A DNA stretch of 64,000 nt from Rhizobium sp. SG_E_25_P2 (GTDB lineage: Bacteria; Pseudomonadota; Alphaproteobacteria; Rhizobiales; Rhizobiaceae): contig NZ_JARXVM010000012.1 of assembly GCF_029892285.1 (NCBI RefSeq), positions 124,001 to 188,000 on the forward strand. Reading direction: 5' to 3'. Each line of letters begins with the position of its first letter. The first letter of the stretch is position 1. The notes under the pieces are model-generated. The model ran no database searches, was not told the origin of the DNA, and saw nothing but the letters and a program-made list of their open reading frames with translations. A program made the position numbers and the translations under genes. This document shows positions 1-7,641 of this stretch, one piece after another.

Positions 1-1094
1 GCAAGCGTGATCGAGTCATTGCCGCCCGCGAGATTGACGGCCAGATCAGCCGCGCCGGTGAAGACAATCGCGTCATTGCCGCTCTTGCCGACAATGGTTT
101 CGATATCCGAAACCGAAAGCGTCGCGCCATCCGTGTCGAGCGTCAGCGTGTCGTCGCCAGCGCCCAGCTTGACCACGCCGCTCAGCGCGCCATCGAGCGT
201 GACGTCATCGTCCTTGCTGCCGCCTTCAATGGTTTCAACATTGGCGAGCGTGATATCATTGTCATATGCGCCGAGGATCACCTTATCCTTGCCGCCCAGC
301 AGATCGAGATCAACAGCGCTGGCGCGACCGGAGAAGGTCACGACGTCAACGCCGGAATTGCCAGTGATATCCTCGACACCCTTCACGCTGACCGCATTGG
401 CGCCCTTGGCGAGGATAAGCGTATCATCGCCCGCGCCGAGATTGACGGTCATCTTCTTGGTGAGAATACCCAAGGTGATCTTGTCGTCGGCTTCGTCACC
501 CGTCACCGTTTCGATATTCGATACCGTGATGGTCGCGCCGTTCTCATCGATGATGAGCTTGTCATTGCCGGCAGCAAGATCGATCTTGCCGCTGTTGTAG
601 GCGCCATCGAGATAGACAACGTCTGACGACGCAGCGCCAGTGATCGTCTCGACCTTTTCGAGATAGATCGTGTTGTTGAATTTGCCGAGCGTGACCTTGT
701 CATTGCTGCCGCGCATATTCACTTCGACGCCCTGGGCGGCGGCTGTGAACACGACGGCGTCGGCGCTGGTGCTGCCGGTCAATGTTTCGAGGTCCGCCAC
801 GCTCACCGTGGACGCTGCGGTCAAGGTCAGCTCATCATCGCCCGCCCCGAGGTCGATGACCGCTTTCTGCGATGCCGCCAGTGTAATGTCGTCGTCACCA
901 GCGCCCCCGCTGATGGTCTCGACGCTGGTCAGCGTGAGGTTGTTGCTGGATCCATCCAGCGCGAGGCTGTCATTGCCGCCCAGCAAATCGAGCGATCCGG
1001 AGACAGAGGAGTCAATCAGGATCACGTCCGACTTTGCGGAGGCGGTGATTTCCGCCAGGCTACTCACAGTTACAGTCTTACTCGTCGTCGCCAT
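1..1094 (-). CDS. RTX-like beta-roll repeat protein (3' end outside window)
   Basis: The reading frame is open from an ATG to the left window edge, so at least 364 residues are visible and the C-terminus is missing. After a short N-terminus (MATTSKTVTVSSLAEITA) the protein is a chain of about eight modules of 44-46 residues. Each module has a Gly/Asp loop such as LGAGDDTLTL or LAGGNDSITL, followed by a strand like VSDIETIVG. This resembles calcium-binding RTX beta-roll proteins, but the long modular period differs from the plain nonapeptide array. There is no N-terminal signal peptide, which fits type I secretion through a C-terminal signal that would lie outside the window. AAAGGGG lies about 10 nt before the ATG. 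It is divergent from a serralysin-type protease gene. Function inferred: secreted or surface protein; no enzymatic domain is visible. Confidence 0.75.
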   Translation of the reverse strand, partial: MATTSKTVTVSSLAEITASAKSDVILIDSSVSGSLDLLGGNDSLALDGSSNNLTLTSVETISGGAGDDDITLAASQKAVIDLGAGDDELTLTAASTVSVADLETLTGSTSADAVVFTAAAQGVEVNMRGSNDKVTLGKFNNTIYLEKVETITGAASSDVVYLDGAYNSGKIDLAAGNDKLIIDENGATITVSNIETVTGDEADDKITLGILTKKMTVNLGAGDDTLILAKGANAVSVKGVEDITGNSGVDVVTFSGRASAVDLDLLGGKDKVILGAYDNDITLANVETIEGGSKDDDVTLDGALSGVVKLGAGDDTLTLDTDGATLSVSDIETIVGKSGNDAIVFTGAADLAVNLAGGNDSITL

Positions 1095-1596
1095 AATACA
1101 GCCCCTTTTGCGTATTTGGGAGCATCGTATGCGGGAATGATTACGCAAACCTTACCGTATAGGTATTAGAAAGCACGAGGCTCCAAAATTTATGCAACAT
1201 TTTCAATGGGCATAACAAAAAACATGCACGCCGAACCACTCAGATTTTAATCGTTCAATTTGTCCGCCTTAATGCTTTGCGAAGAGATACAACCGGAATT
1301 TTATTTTAGAAACTCATGCGCTTCGCGTTGGAACTGCGCCACCTCGCCGGATAATCGGCACAAGGCCCGTCAGGCTTCCCGGCCCGCCTCAGGCCAGTGC
1401 ATGCGGTTATCCCCTCATATTTTGGGGGCGAATCTTAGCTTCGGAGAACAGATTGAGCATCTTCTTCGGCTTTCGAAAGCTTTGCCGCCTCGGCTTTGAG
1501 TATGACGCATGGTCGTGACAAGCTAAAAATATTAGAGAATCGCGGAACACGGTCCTGAAGACCGCGATCTCTACAGATGCAAAAGAGGGGGCAGGC
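1095..1596. other. Intergenic region between divergent secreted-protein genes
   Basis: This stretch of about 500 bases is locally AT-rich in its first 160 bases and must hold the promoters of both divergent genes. A plus-strand frame of 79 codons (1260-1499) has no family resemblance and no good ribosome binding site. I see no terminator, tRNA or clear operator. Confidence 0.5.
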
Positions 1597-2967
1597 ATGG
1601 CCATTACGAACGAGATTTCAAGCCAAAGCGAGACAATAGCGTCCGCGGCAGTCACGGATGTGGTTGCAAGCGGCGACAACCTGATCGACGGCGTGCTGAG
1701 CGACGCCAGCTGGTCGGGCGACAGCTTGTCCTACGCCTTTCCGGACAAGGCTTCGGACTACCGCTACGGGGGCGAAAAGAACCATGGCTTCAGCGCGGTC
1801 GAGAGCAACATCAGATCGGCGGCGCGCTATATTCTCGACCAAACCTATGGCGGCAAGGCGAATGACGGCTTTTCGGTCGAAGGCTTCACAAAGCTGACAA
1901 TCAACGAAGGCGCGGATGCAACATCGGAAATCCGCTACGCGAACTCCAACTCCGCCAACCCAACCGCCTATGCCTATTATCCAAGCAACACACAACGCGG
2001 CGGCGATGTCTGGTTCGGCGACAACTATGCCTATGAAAACGCCAGGTTGGGCAACTATGCTTTTGCGACCGTCATCCACGAAACAGGGCACGCACTCGGG
2101 CTCAAGCATCCGCATGAATCGGGAAACGGTCTCGAGGCGCTGTCCCGGCGCTATGATTCCCTCGAATATTCGGTCATGTCCTATCGAAGCTACGAGGGCG
2201 CCTCCACCAAAACCGGCTATGTCAATGAAACCTGGGGTTTCCCGCAAAGTTTCATGATGGCCGACATCGCCGCCCTTCAATATCTGTACGGCGCGGACTT
2301 CTACACCAATGGCGGCGACACCGTGTATAAATGGAAGCCCGACAGCGGCTCGACCTTCGTCAACGGCGACGCCGCCCTCAAACCCGGCGGCAACCGCATC
2401 TTCGCAACCATCTGGGACGGCGGCGGCACGGACACCTACAATCTGGAAGCCTATCGAGACGATCTTTTGATCGATCTGCGCCCAGGCCAACATTCCCGCT
2501 TCAGCAACGCGCAACGCGCCCATCTCGATGCCGACGATAGTGGCCGGTTCGCCAAAGGCAACATCTACAATGCTCTTCTCTATAATGGCGACGAACGCTC
2601 GCTGATCGAAAACGCCGTCGGCGGTTCGGGAGATGACGTCATTCGCGGCAATTCGGCGGAAAACCGACTTTGGGGTTCCCAGGGCGCCGACAGACTGTCA
2701 GGCGGAATGGAACACGACGTTTTGATCGGCGGCGGCGGCGCGGATGTCTTCGTGTTTGAAAAGGGTTGGGGACGCGACCAGGTTAAGGATTTCGGCGGAG
2801 CCGATACGATCGATCTCAGCGCGTTCGACTTTGCGTCGTTTTCAGCGGTCAAATCGCTGTTCACGCAGACCAAGATTGGCGTCGTCATCGATTTCGGCAG
2901 TGACGACGCGCTGGTGGTGGCCGGTTCAGAGATCGCCGACCTCGATCGCAATAACTTCACGCTGTAG
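1597..2967 (+). CDS. Serralysin-type (M10) zinc metalloprotease with RTX repeats
   Basis: This is a predicted secreted endopeptidase of 456 residues. The zinc motif HETGHALGLKHPH starts at residue 161, giving ligands H161, H165 and H171 and catalytic E162. A methionine turn (SVMSYRSY) follows about 30 residues later, as in serralysins. The C-terminal part carries RTX-type Gly/Asp loops (GGSGDDVIRGN, GGMEHDVLIGGGGADVF) and ends in DLDRNNFTL, consistent with a type I secretion signal. There is no Sec signal peptide. AGAGGGGG lies about 7 nt before the ATG. No type I exporter (ABC, membrane fusion, TolC-like) and no small protease inhibitor is encoded here, so the exporter must be elsewhere. A strong hairpin terminator follows the gene. 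The substrate is unknown. Confidence 0.93.
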   Translation: MAITNEISSQSETIASAAVTDVVASGDNLIDGVLSDASWSGDSLSYAFPDKASDYRYGGEKNHGFSAVESNIRSAARYILDQTYGGKANDGFSVEGFTKLTINEGADATSEIRYANSNSANPTAYAYYPSNTQRGGDVWFGDNYAYENARLGNYAFATVIHETGHALGLKHPHESGNGLEALSRRYDSLEYSVMSYRSYEGASTKTGYVNETWGFPQSFMMADIAALQYLYGADFYTNGGDTVYKWKPDSGSTFVNGDAALKPGGNRIFATIWDGGGTDTYNLEAYRDDLLIDLRPGQHSRFSNAQRAHLDADDSGRFAKGNIYNALLYNGDERSLIENAVGGSGDDVIRGNSAENRLWGSQGADRLSGGMEHDVLIGGGGADVFVFEKGWGRDQVKDFGGADTIDLSAFDFASFSAVKSLFTQTKIGVVIDFGSDDALVVAGSEIADLDRNNFTL

Positions 2968-3005
2968 TCGGCAAGCGCCGGCTTTCGCGCCTGTTGAAAA
3001 TAAAA

Positions 3006-3032
3006 AGGGCCGCCCGGCGACCGGGCGGCCCT
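3006..3032. terminator. Bidirectional rho-independent terminator
   Basis: A perfect 12-bp stem (AGGGCCGCCCGG) with a 3-nt loop lies between the convergent protease and trigger-factor genes. Read on the minus strand it is followed by a TTTTTATTTT tract, so it mainly terminates the trigger-factor gene. Confidence 0.9.
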
Positions 3033-3061
3033 TCTTCAATGTCTTGGAGACAGCGACAGAC

Positions 3062-4537
3062 TTATTCGCCCGCGTCTTCGGCGGCAGCCTTTTTCTTCGG
3101 AGCCGCCTTCTTCTTCGGAGCGGACTCTTCGCCAGCCTCGTCTTCGGCCTTCGCGGCCTTCTTTTTCGGCTTCTCGGCCTTGTCTTCGGACGAAGCCTCG
3201 TCCTCGTCTTCCGCCATCAGTTCTTCTTTGGTGACGGTCTTATCGGTCACCGAGATCTGCGTCAGCAGGTGATCCACGACCTTTTCTTCGAAGATCGGCG
3301 CGCGCAGGCCGGCGATAGCGCCAGGGGTCTCGCGGAAATACTTGATGATTTCCTTTTCCTGGCCCGGGAACTGCTGCATCTGGGCGTAGAGCGCCTTGTT
3401 GAGCTCGTCTTCAGAGACTTCAACGCCAGCCTTCTCACCGATTTCGGAGAGGACCAGGCCGAGCTTGACGCGACGTTCAGCGAGCTTGCGATATTCTTCG
3501 CGCGCCTTTTCTTCCGTCGTGTCTTCATCCTCGAAGGTCTTGCCGGACTGGGCGAGGTCAGAGGCGATCTGGCGCCAGATCTGCTCGAACTCGGCGTCGA
3601 CGAGGCGCGACGGGGTATCGAAAGCGTAAAGAGTGTCCATCTGGTCGAGCAGCTGACGCTTCAACTTCTGGCGGGTCACCGTGCCGAACTGGCTTTCCAG
3701 CTGGCCGCGGACGATTTCCTTGAGGCGATCGACAGATTCAATCCCGAGCTTGGAGGCGAGTTCGTCGTTGATTTCGACTGCTTCAGCGCCGGCGACAGCC
3801 TTCACCTTGATGTCGAAAGTCGCTTCCTTGCCGGCCAGATTGGCGGCGGGATATTCGGCCGGGAAGTTGACGGTGATCACCTTCTCGTCGCCAGCCTTGG
3901 CGCCGACCAGTTGCTCTTCGAAGCCGGGGATGAAACGGTTGGAGCCGAGCACCAGTTCAGCGCCTTCGTCCTTGCCGCCGTCGAAGGGCACGCCATCGAG
4001 CTTGCCTTCGTAATCCATGGTCACGCGGTCGCCGTTTTCAGCCGCGCCGTCCTTGTCGGCATAGCTGCGGGCGCTCTCGGCGATGCGGAGGATCTGCTCT
4101 TCGACTTCGCTCTCGGGGATCTCGACGACTTCGCGGGTCACGGAGATAGAGCTCATGTCCTTGAGTTCGATCGGCGGAATCACTTCATAAGAGAGAGTGA
4201 ATTCGAAATCGGCCTCGGCGGCGAGAATCTTGTCGGCTTCCGACTGGTCCTCGGTCATGGCGATTTCCGGCTGGGTGGCGGACTTTTCGCCGCGGCCGGT
4301 GAGGATTTCGGTCGGACGGTCGCGAATGATCTCGTTGACCAGTTCGGCCATCACGGACTTGCCGTACATCTTCTTCATGTGGGCGAAGGGCACCTTGCCG
4401 GGACGAAAGCCGTTGATACGGACGCGGCCCTTCACTTCCTCAAGCCGCTCGTTCATCCGAGCTTCCATGTCCTTGGCCGGAATGACGACCTTGAGTTCGC
4501 GCTTCAGCCCATCCGCGAGCGTTTCGATAACCTGCAT
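3062..4537 (-). CDS. tig: Trigger factor, ribosome-associated chaperone
   Basis: Trigger factor binds the ribosomal exit tunnel and shields nascent chains; it also has peptidyl-prolyl isomerase activity. The 491-residue product has the ribosome-docking signature GFRPGK at residues 43-48, then an FKBP-like isomerase domain (about 165-245, with [14 protein letters not shown]) and a helical C-terminal chaperone domain. It is longer than the usual 430-450 residues because of a tail of about 45 residues made of Lys, Ala and Glu ([17 protein letters not shown]). Such charged tails are common in alphaproteobacterial trigger factors. The gene is monocistronic here, with its own terminator. clpP, its common neighbour, is not adjacent. 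Confidence 0.97.
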   Translation of the reverse strand: MQVIETLADGLKRELKVVIPAKDMEARMNERLEEVKGRVRINGFRPGKVPFAHMKKMYGKSVMAELVNEIIRDRPTEILTGRGEKSATQPEIAMTEDQSEADKILAAEADFEFTLSYEVIPPIELKDMSSISVTREVVEIPESEVEEQILRIAESARSYADKDGAAENGDRVTMDYEGKLDGVPFDGGKDEGAELVLGSNRFIPGFEEQLVGAKAGDEKVITVNFPAEYPAANLAGKEATFDIKVKAVAGAEAVEINDELASKLGIESVDRLKEIVRGQLESQFGTVTRQKLKRQLLDQMDTLYAFDTPSRLVDAEFEQIWRQIASDLAQSGKTFEDEDTTEEKAREEYRKLAERRVKLGLVLSEIGEKAGVEVSEDELNKALYAQMQQFPGQEKEIIKYFRETPGAIAGLRAPIFEEKVVDHLLTQISVTDKTVTKEELMAEDEDEASSEDKAEKPKKKAAKAEDEAGEESAPKKKAAPKKKAAAEDAGE

Positions 4538-4753
4538 GTTCCTACCTTCATAATCGCGGCGGCGCAGCAGAACGCGCCAGCCTCTCGTTATAGATGAACT
4601 CCACCGCTCATCCGCCGGAAAAGCGCTTTATGCAAATTCGGAGTCCTTTTGCAAGCAAAATGGGCCGTGAAAGCCGGAGTTGCCGTCTTTTCCCGTGTTG
4701 CTCGCCCATGTCATGCTTGTGCTCTGCCTGAAGCCGTCCCGAAATTCGAGATC

Positions 4754-4837
4754 TGGTGCGGGTGGAGGGACTCGAACCCCCACGCTTTTGGCGCGAGAAC
4801 CTAAATCTCGTGCGTCTACCAGTTCCGCCACACCCGC
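4754..4837 (-). tRNA. tRNA-Leu (anticodon UAG)
   Basis: Reading the minus strand, GCGGGTGTGGCGGAACTGG opens a cloverleaf with a 7-bp acceptor stem. The anticodon arm is CGAGA-TTTAGGT-TCTCG, giving anticodon UAG for CUA/CUN codons. A long class II variable arm (CGCGCCAAAAGCG), the T arm GGGGGTTCGAGTCCCTCC and an encoded CCA follow. Total length is 84 nt with CCA. Confidence 0.97.
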
Positions 4838-4928
4838 ATCAGCGAAACCGCTTCAAGCCGTTTCGTCGCCGCGTCCTTAGCACCGTCGAAACGGCAAGGG
4901 AAGAAAAACATCGCGTGCTGCCGTCGCT

Positions 4929-4961
4929 TTTACACAATGTAAATACCAGCTTACTATAGTA
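4929..4961. promoter_or_regulatory. Two short palindromes, possible promoter/operator
   Basis: TTTACA-CAA-TGTAAA is a perfect inverted repeat (4929-4943), followed by the 10-bp palindrome TACTATAGTA (4952-4961). Read forward, TTTACA and TACTAT are 17 nt apart and resemble a sigma70-type -35/-10 pair pointing towards the downstream sRNA. Because the block is symmetrical it could equally serve the tRNA gene on the other strand. This is inference only. Confidence 0.35.
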
Positions 4962-5083
4962 GGCCATGTCGGGAGCCAATTCCCAGCTATGCACTCGGCG
5001 CATGGGGCCATTGAGTTTTTTGCGCTGCAAAAAGAAAATTTATCATACTATTGTCCTTCTCAACGACAGGGCGGACCTGACGA

Positions 5084-5261
5084 GACGGCAGTTGCGAACC
5101 GTCGGCGATCTGATCGCTTTAGCTCTCCCGAAAGGGTGATGGAATTCGGGGTCGCGATCTCCTCCTCCCACGCGCCCCGATGTGACTGATGGCACTCCTC
5201 CTCCCAGCCGTCGGTCAGACTCAACGACGCCCACCGGACCTCCTCCCCCGGTGGGCGTTTT
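5084..5261 (+). ncRNA. Cuckoo-type sRNA with three CUCCUCC-loop hairpins
   Basis: Three consecutive hairpins each expose an anti-Shine-Dalgarno loop. Hairpin 1 (5146-5180) has stem TCGGGG/CGCG and a loop holding CTCCTCCTCCC. Hairpin 2 (5184-5216) has a 10-bp stem, two pairs being G-U, and a loop holding CTCCTCCTCCC. Hairpin 3 (5227-5258) has an 11-bp stem, loop ACCTCCTCCC and a following T-tract, so it is also the terminator. Smaller hairpins (5084-5103, 5105-5117) lie upstream, and the 5' end is a guess. CUCCUCCC loops plus a terminator define the cuckoo RNA class of alphaproteobacteria, which includes CcsR of Rhodobacter. Two DUF1127 genes lie downstream; in Rhodobacter, CcsR RNAs are associated with a DUF1127 RNA-binding protein. 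Targets here are unknown. Confidence 0.75.
5227..5261 (+). terminator. Rho-independent terminator of the sRNA
   Basis: Stem ACGCCCACCGG / CCGGTGGGCGT of 11 bp encloses a C/U loop (ACCTCCTCCC) and is followed by TTT. The loop repeats the anti-Shine-Dalgarno motif of the two upstream hairpins. Confidence 0.85.
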
Positions 5262-5684
5262 GATTCCGGCAACGCCTGCGTTTCACGCCTTTTCCATATC
5301 ACGTGGCTGCGCCAGCAGGACGATCGCGCTTTTCAATGCGCGACTGCGGCGACCGGGCGATCTTCATGCAACGCCGAAAAAAATCACTGGCGGAGCCGAG
5401 ACAAAGCTCGGAATGACCATAGTTTCCCCGCATTTTGCGAGGACCGCGCCACATTCAGCCGCACCGCCTAAAAAACAGGCCGATTGGCCATACAAATGCC
5501 CTCCTCGCGTCAATCTGATTAATAAAAGTTAAATTATGTGAGCCACTTAGGTTAATGAGATGCGATTCTTGCATAGGTGCACTGCTGCAATGGCGCTGGT
5601 TTCGTGTGCGCTGCAATATTATATTCCGGTCATGAAATTCGGAGCGGCGAAACAGATCGCTCCAGACCGAAAAGGAACCGCATC
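5262..5684. other. Region between sRNA and first DUF1127 gene
   Basis: About 420 bases without a credible gene. Short open frames here have no family resemblance. The last 170 bases include an AT-rich patch (TTAATAAAAGTTAAATTATG) that probably carries the promoter of the following small gene. An isolated CCCTCCTC occurs near 5500 but has no flanking stem. Confidence 0.5.
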
Positions 5685-5828
5685 ATGAACATCGCACGCG
5701 CTTACAACAACTGGGTCAAGTATCGTCAGACCGTCACCGAACTCGGCCGCATGACCAATCGCGAACTCAGCGATCTCGGCATTGCTCGCGAAGACATCCG
5801 CAAGGTTGCTCGCCAGGCCGTTCTCTAA
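5685..5828 (+). CDS. DUF1127 small basic protein, first copy
   Basis: The product is 47 residues, basic and Arg-rich (MNIARAYNNWVKYRQTVTEL at the start). It has the DUF1127 core: a W-x-x-Y-R-x-T helix, L-x-x-M-x-N-R-E-L-x-D-L-G-I and a downstream R-x-D/E-I. The chosen ATG has AAAGGAA 8 nt upstream; the frame stays open further 5', but that part is not family-like. A strong terminator follows, so it is a single-gene unit. DUF1127 proteins of alphaproteobacteria affect stress and phosphate/carbon responses and RNA turnover; a Rhodobacter member binds RNA and is linked to CcsR sRNAs. The role here is inferred from that precedent and from the neighbouring cuckoo-type sRNA. Confidence 0.9.
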   Translation: MNIARAYNNWVKYRQTVTELGRMTNRELSDLGIAREDIRKVARQAVL

Positions 5829-5850
5829 GCTTTCAAGCACTGCATCCACG

Positions 5851-5878
5851 AAAGCCGCCGGAGCGATCCGGCGGCTTT
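5851..5878 (+). terminator. Rho-independent terminator after first DUF1127 gene
   Basis: A perfect 11-bp stem AAAGCCGCCGG / CCGGCGGCTTT with a 6-nt loop, 22 nt after the stop codon. Confidence 0.85.
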
Positions 5879-6017
5879 CGTGCGTTTTGGAGTCTCGCAT
5901 TGCAGGCCTTCGTTGACGCTCCGACATCCAACGAATTTGCCTCTGAGCCCGCCAATGCGGGCAGCCCCGGTTTTCGGCCGTTAACCACTGGCGAAACTTT
6001 GCGCCTCGCCTTCTTAT

Positions 6018-6053
6018 TGTGCATCGCATGCTTATTTGCATAGCAGCTGCACA
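6018..6053. repeat. Imperfect inverted repeat upstream of second DUF1127 gene
   Basis: TGTGCA...ATGC...GCAT...TGCACA forms a broken palindrome about 105 nt upstream of the second DUF1127 start codon, inside a 330-base stretch that is otherwise without a gene. It could be an operator or an untranslated-leader hairpin; the sequence alone does not decide. Confidence 0.3.
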
Positions 6054-6158
6054 CAAATCGCACTCCACCTTATTATTATTCGCGTGTATAAAGAGATCAT
6101 AAGTTTTCGAGCCGGGCAGAAAGCCAGGCCGCTTCAGAAGTCTAAAGAGGAAACGTCC

Positions 6159-6302
6159 ATGAACCCGCTTCGCATCGCCATCAATTGGGTCAACTATCGC
6201 CGCACGATCTCCGAACTGTCCAACCTGTCCAACGACACGCTGCAGGACATCGGCGTCAACCGCTACCAGATCCGCAACATTGCGGCTCGCTCCTTCCGCT
6301 AA
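6159..6302 (+). CDS. DUF1127 small basic protein, second copy
   Basis: Again 47 residues (MNPLRIAINWVNYRRTISEL at the start), and alignable without gaps to the first copy: N-W-V-x-Y-R, T-x-x-E-L, N-x-L-x-D-I/L-G and a C-terminal basic helix. The start follows AAAGAGG by 8 nt. It has its own terminator and about 330 bases of upstream DNA, so it is separately expressed from the first copy. Identical length with roughly half the residues shared suggests an older duplication with separate regulation. A possible RNA-related stress role is inferred as for its partner. Confidence 0.9.
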   Translation: MNPLRIAINWVNYRRTISELSNLSNDTLQDIGVNRYQIRNIAARSFR

Positions 6303-6333
6303 GCGGCGAAAGAGCTACCATACATATCGTGTC

Positions 6334-6357
6334 AACGGCGCCCATTCGGGCGCCGTT
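6334..6357 (+). terminator. Rho-independent terminator after second DUF1127 gene
   Basis: Stem AACGGCGCCC / GGGCGCCGTT with loop ATTC, followed by a short T-rich tail (TTTGCATTT). Confidence 0.8.
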
Positions 6358-6382
6358 TGCATTTGTAGCGCTTGCCGGAGCA

Positions 6383-6412
6383 AACGGGCGGCGACTTACG
6401 CCGCCGCCCGTT
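6383..6412 (-). terminator. Terminator of the ene-reductase gene
   Basis: Stem AACGGGCGGCG / CGCCGCCCGTT of 11 bp lies immediately after the minus-strand stop codon. The T-tail on that strand is short. Confidence 0.65.
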
Positions 6413-6416
6413 GCAT

Positions 6417-7532
6417 TCACACCAGTTCGCCGAGCGCCGCCGGGCTGAACTCCTTGAGCGCATCCAATTCGCCCTTTTGCACCTTCGCAACCCATTGCGA
6501 GTCGTTGAGCAGGGCGCGGCCCACCGCAATCAGGTCGAACTCGTCGCGCTCCATGCGCTCGATGAGATTGTCGAGACTTGCGGGCTTGGACGATTCACCG
6601 CCGAAGGCCGCGATGAATTCGCCGCTCAGGCCGACGGAACCGACGCTGATCGTGGCGGCGCCTGTGAGCTTCTTGGCCCAGCCAGCGAAGTTCAGGCCCT
6701 TTTCGCCATCGATTTCCGGGAATTCCGGCTCCCAGAAGCGGCGCTGCGAGGCGTGGATCACGTCAACGCCAGCATCGACCAGCGGCTGCAGCCAGCTCGC
6801 CATTTCGTCCGGCGTCGTCGCCAGACGGACCGAGAAATCCTGCTGCTTCCACTGGCTGACGCGGAACAGGATCGGATAGTCAGGGCCGACGGCGGCGCGG
6901 ACGGCTTTGGTGACTTCCACCGCGAAGCGGCTGCGGTCGGCGATGGTCGGGCCACCCCAGGCGTCCTGGCGTTCATTCGTGCCAGCCCAGAAGAACTCGT
7001 CGATCAGATAGCCATGCGCGCCATGAATTTCGAAGGTGTCGAAGCCAAGCCGCTTCGCATCGGCGGCGGCCTGGGCGAAAGCGGCGATGGTGTCGGCGAT
7101 ATCGGCGTCGGTCATCGCCTTGCCGCGCGGCTTGCCCGGAGCGAGCAGACCCGAGGGGCTTTCGATGCCTTCAGGATTGTAGTCCTTGTCGGCGATGGTG
7201 CTGCCGGTATGCCAGATCTGCGGGCCCATGCGACCGCCGGCGGCATGCACGGCGTCGATGACGTTTTTCCAGCCGGCGAGCGCGGCCTCGCCATGAAAAT
7301 CCGGAATGTTGGGATGGTTCTTGGAGGCGCTGCGCGCCACCACCGTGCCTTCCGACAGGATCAGTCCGACATCGGCTTCGGCCCGACGGCGATAATAATC
7401 GGCGACGTTCTGGCCGGGCACGCCTTCGGGCGAGAAGGTGCGCGTCATCGGCGCCATCACGATTCGGTTCTTCAGCGTCAGGCCCTTGATCGTCAGCGGG
7501 CGAAACAGCGTGTCTGCGGTTTTCGTGGTCAT
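6417..7532 (-). CDS. Old yellow enzyme family NADH:flavin oxidoreductase
   Basis: A 371-residue FMN-dependent TIM-barrel protein of the old yellow enzyme family, which reduces activated alkenes, nitro compounds or related electrophiles with NAD(P)H. The N-terminal KNRIVMAPMTR (21-31) is the FMN-binding start of the barrel. H170 and H173 in IHGAHGYLIDEFFW form the substrate-binding pair. AAAGAGG precedes the ATG. It is divergent from an HxlR-type regulator across about 110 bases that hold a palindrome. This arrangement is typical of ene-reductases induced by electrophile or redox stress. The substrate cannot be read from the sequence. No iron-sulfur or NAD-binding extension is present, so it is not a 2,4-dienoyl-CoA reductase type. 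Confidence 0.9.
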   Translation of the reverse strand: MTTKTADTLFRPLTIKGLTLKNRIVMAPMTRTFSPEGVPGQNVADYYRRRAEADVGLILSEGTVVARSASKNHPNIPDFHGEAALAGWKNVIDAVHAAGGRMGPQIWHTGSTIADKDYNPEGIESPSGLLAPGKPRGKAMTDADIADTIAAFAQAAADAKRLGFDTFEIHGAHGYLIDEFFWAGTNERQDAWGGPTIADRSRFAVEVTKAVRAAVGPDYPILFRVSQWKQQDFSVRLATTPDEMASWLQPLVDAGVDVIHASQRRFWEPEFPEIDGEKGLNFAGWAKKLTGAATISVGSVGLSGEFIAAFGGESSKPASLDNLIERMERDEFDLIAVGRALLNDSQWVAKVQKGELDALKEFSPAALGELV

Positions 7533-7575
7533 GTTGTCCTCTTTGAAATCGCACCTCGGGAGGTGGACTCCCTAT

Positions 7576-7590
7576 GTATAAATTGTATAC
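7576..7590. promoter_or_regulatory. Candidate HxlR operator
   Basis: GTATAAATTGTATAC is an inverted repeat (GTATA/TATAC around AATTG) between the divergent ene-reductase and HxlR-type genes. HxlR proteins bind short GTA...TAC palindromes overlapping promoters. Location and symmetry support the role; binding is inferred. Confidence 0.5.
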
Positions 7591-7641
7591 CAAGTAGCAA
7601 GAACGCACTTTCAGGCTACCAGATATACGCAAGGAAACCAC

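Noticed and set aside
1260-1499. 79-codon frame in the first intergenic region
   Set aside because: No ribosome binding site, no recognisable sequence.
1618-2523. Minus-strand frame of 301 codons inside the protease gene
   Set aside because: Antisense to the catalytic domain with the intact HETGH motif.
2744-4597. Plus-strand frame opposite the trigger factor gene
   Set aside because: Antisense shadow; trigger factor motifs on the minus strand are unambiguous.
5182-5532. Open frame overlapping the sRNA
   Set aside because: The DNA is explained by three hairpins and a terminator; the peptide is Pro/Ser-rich with no family signal.
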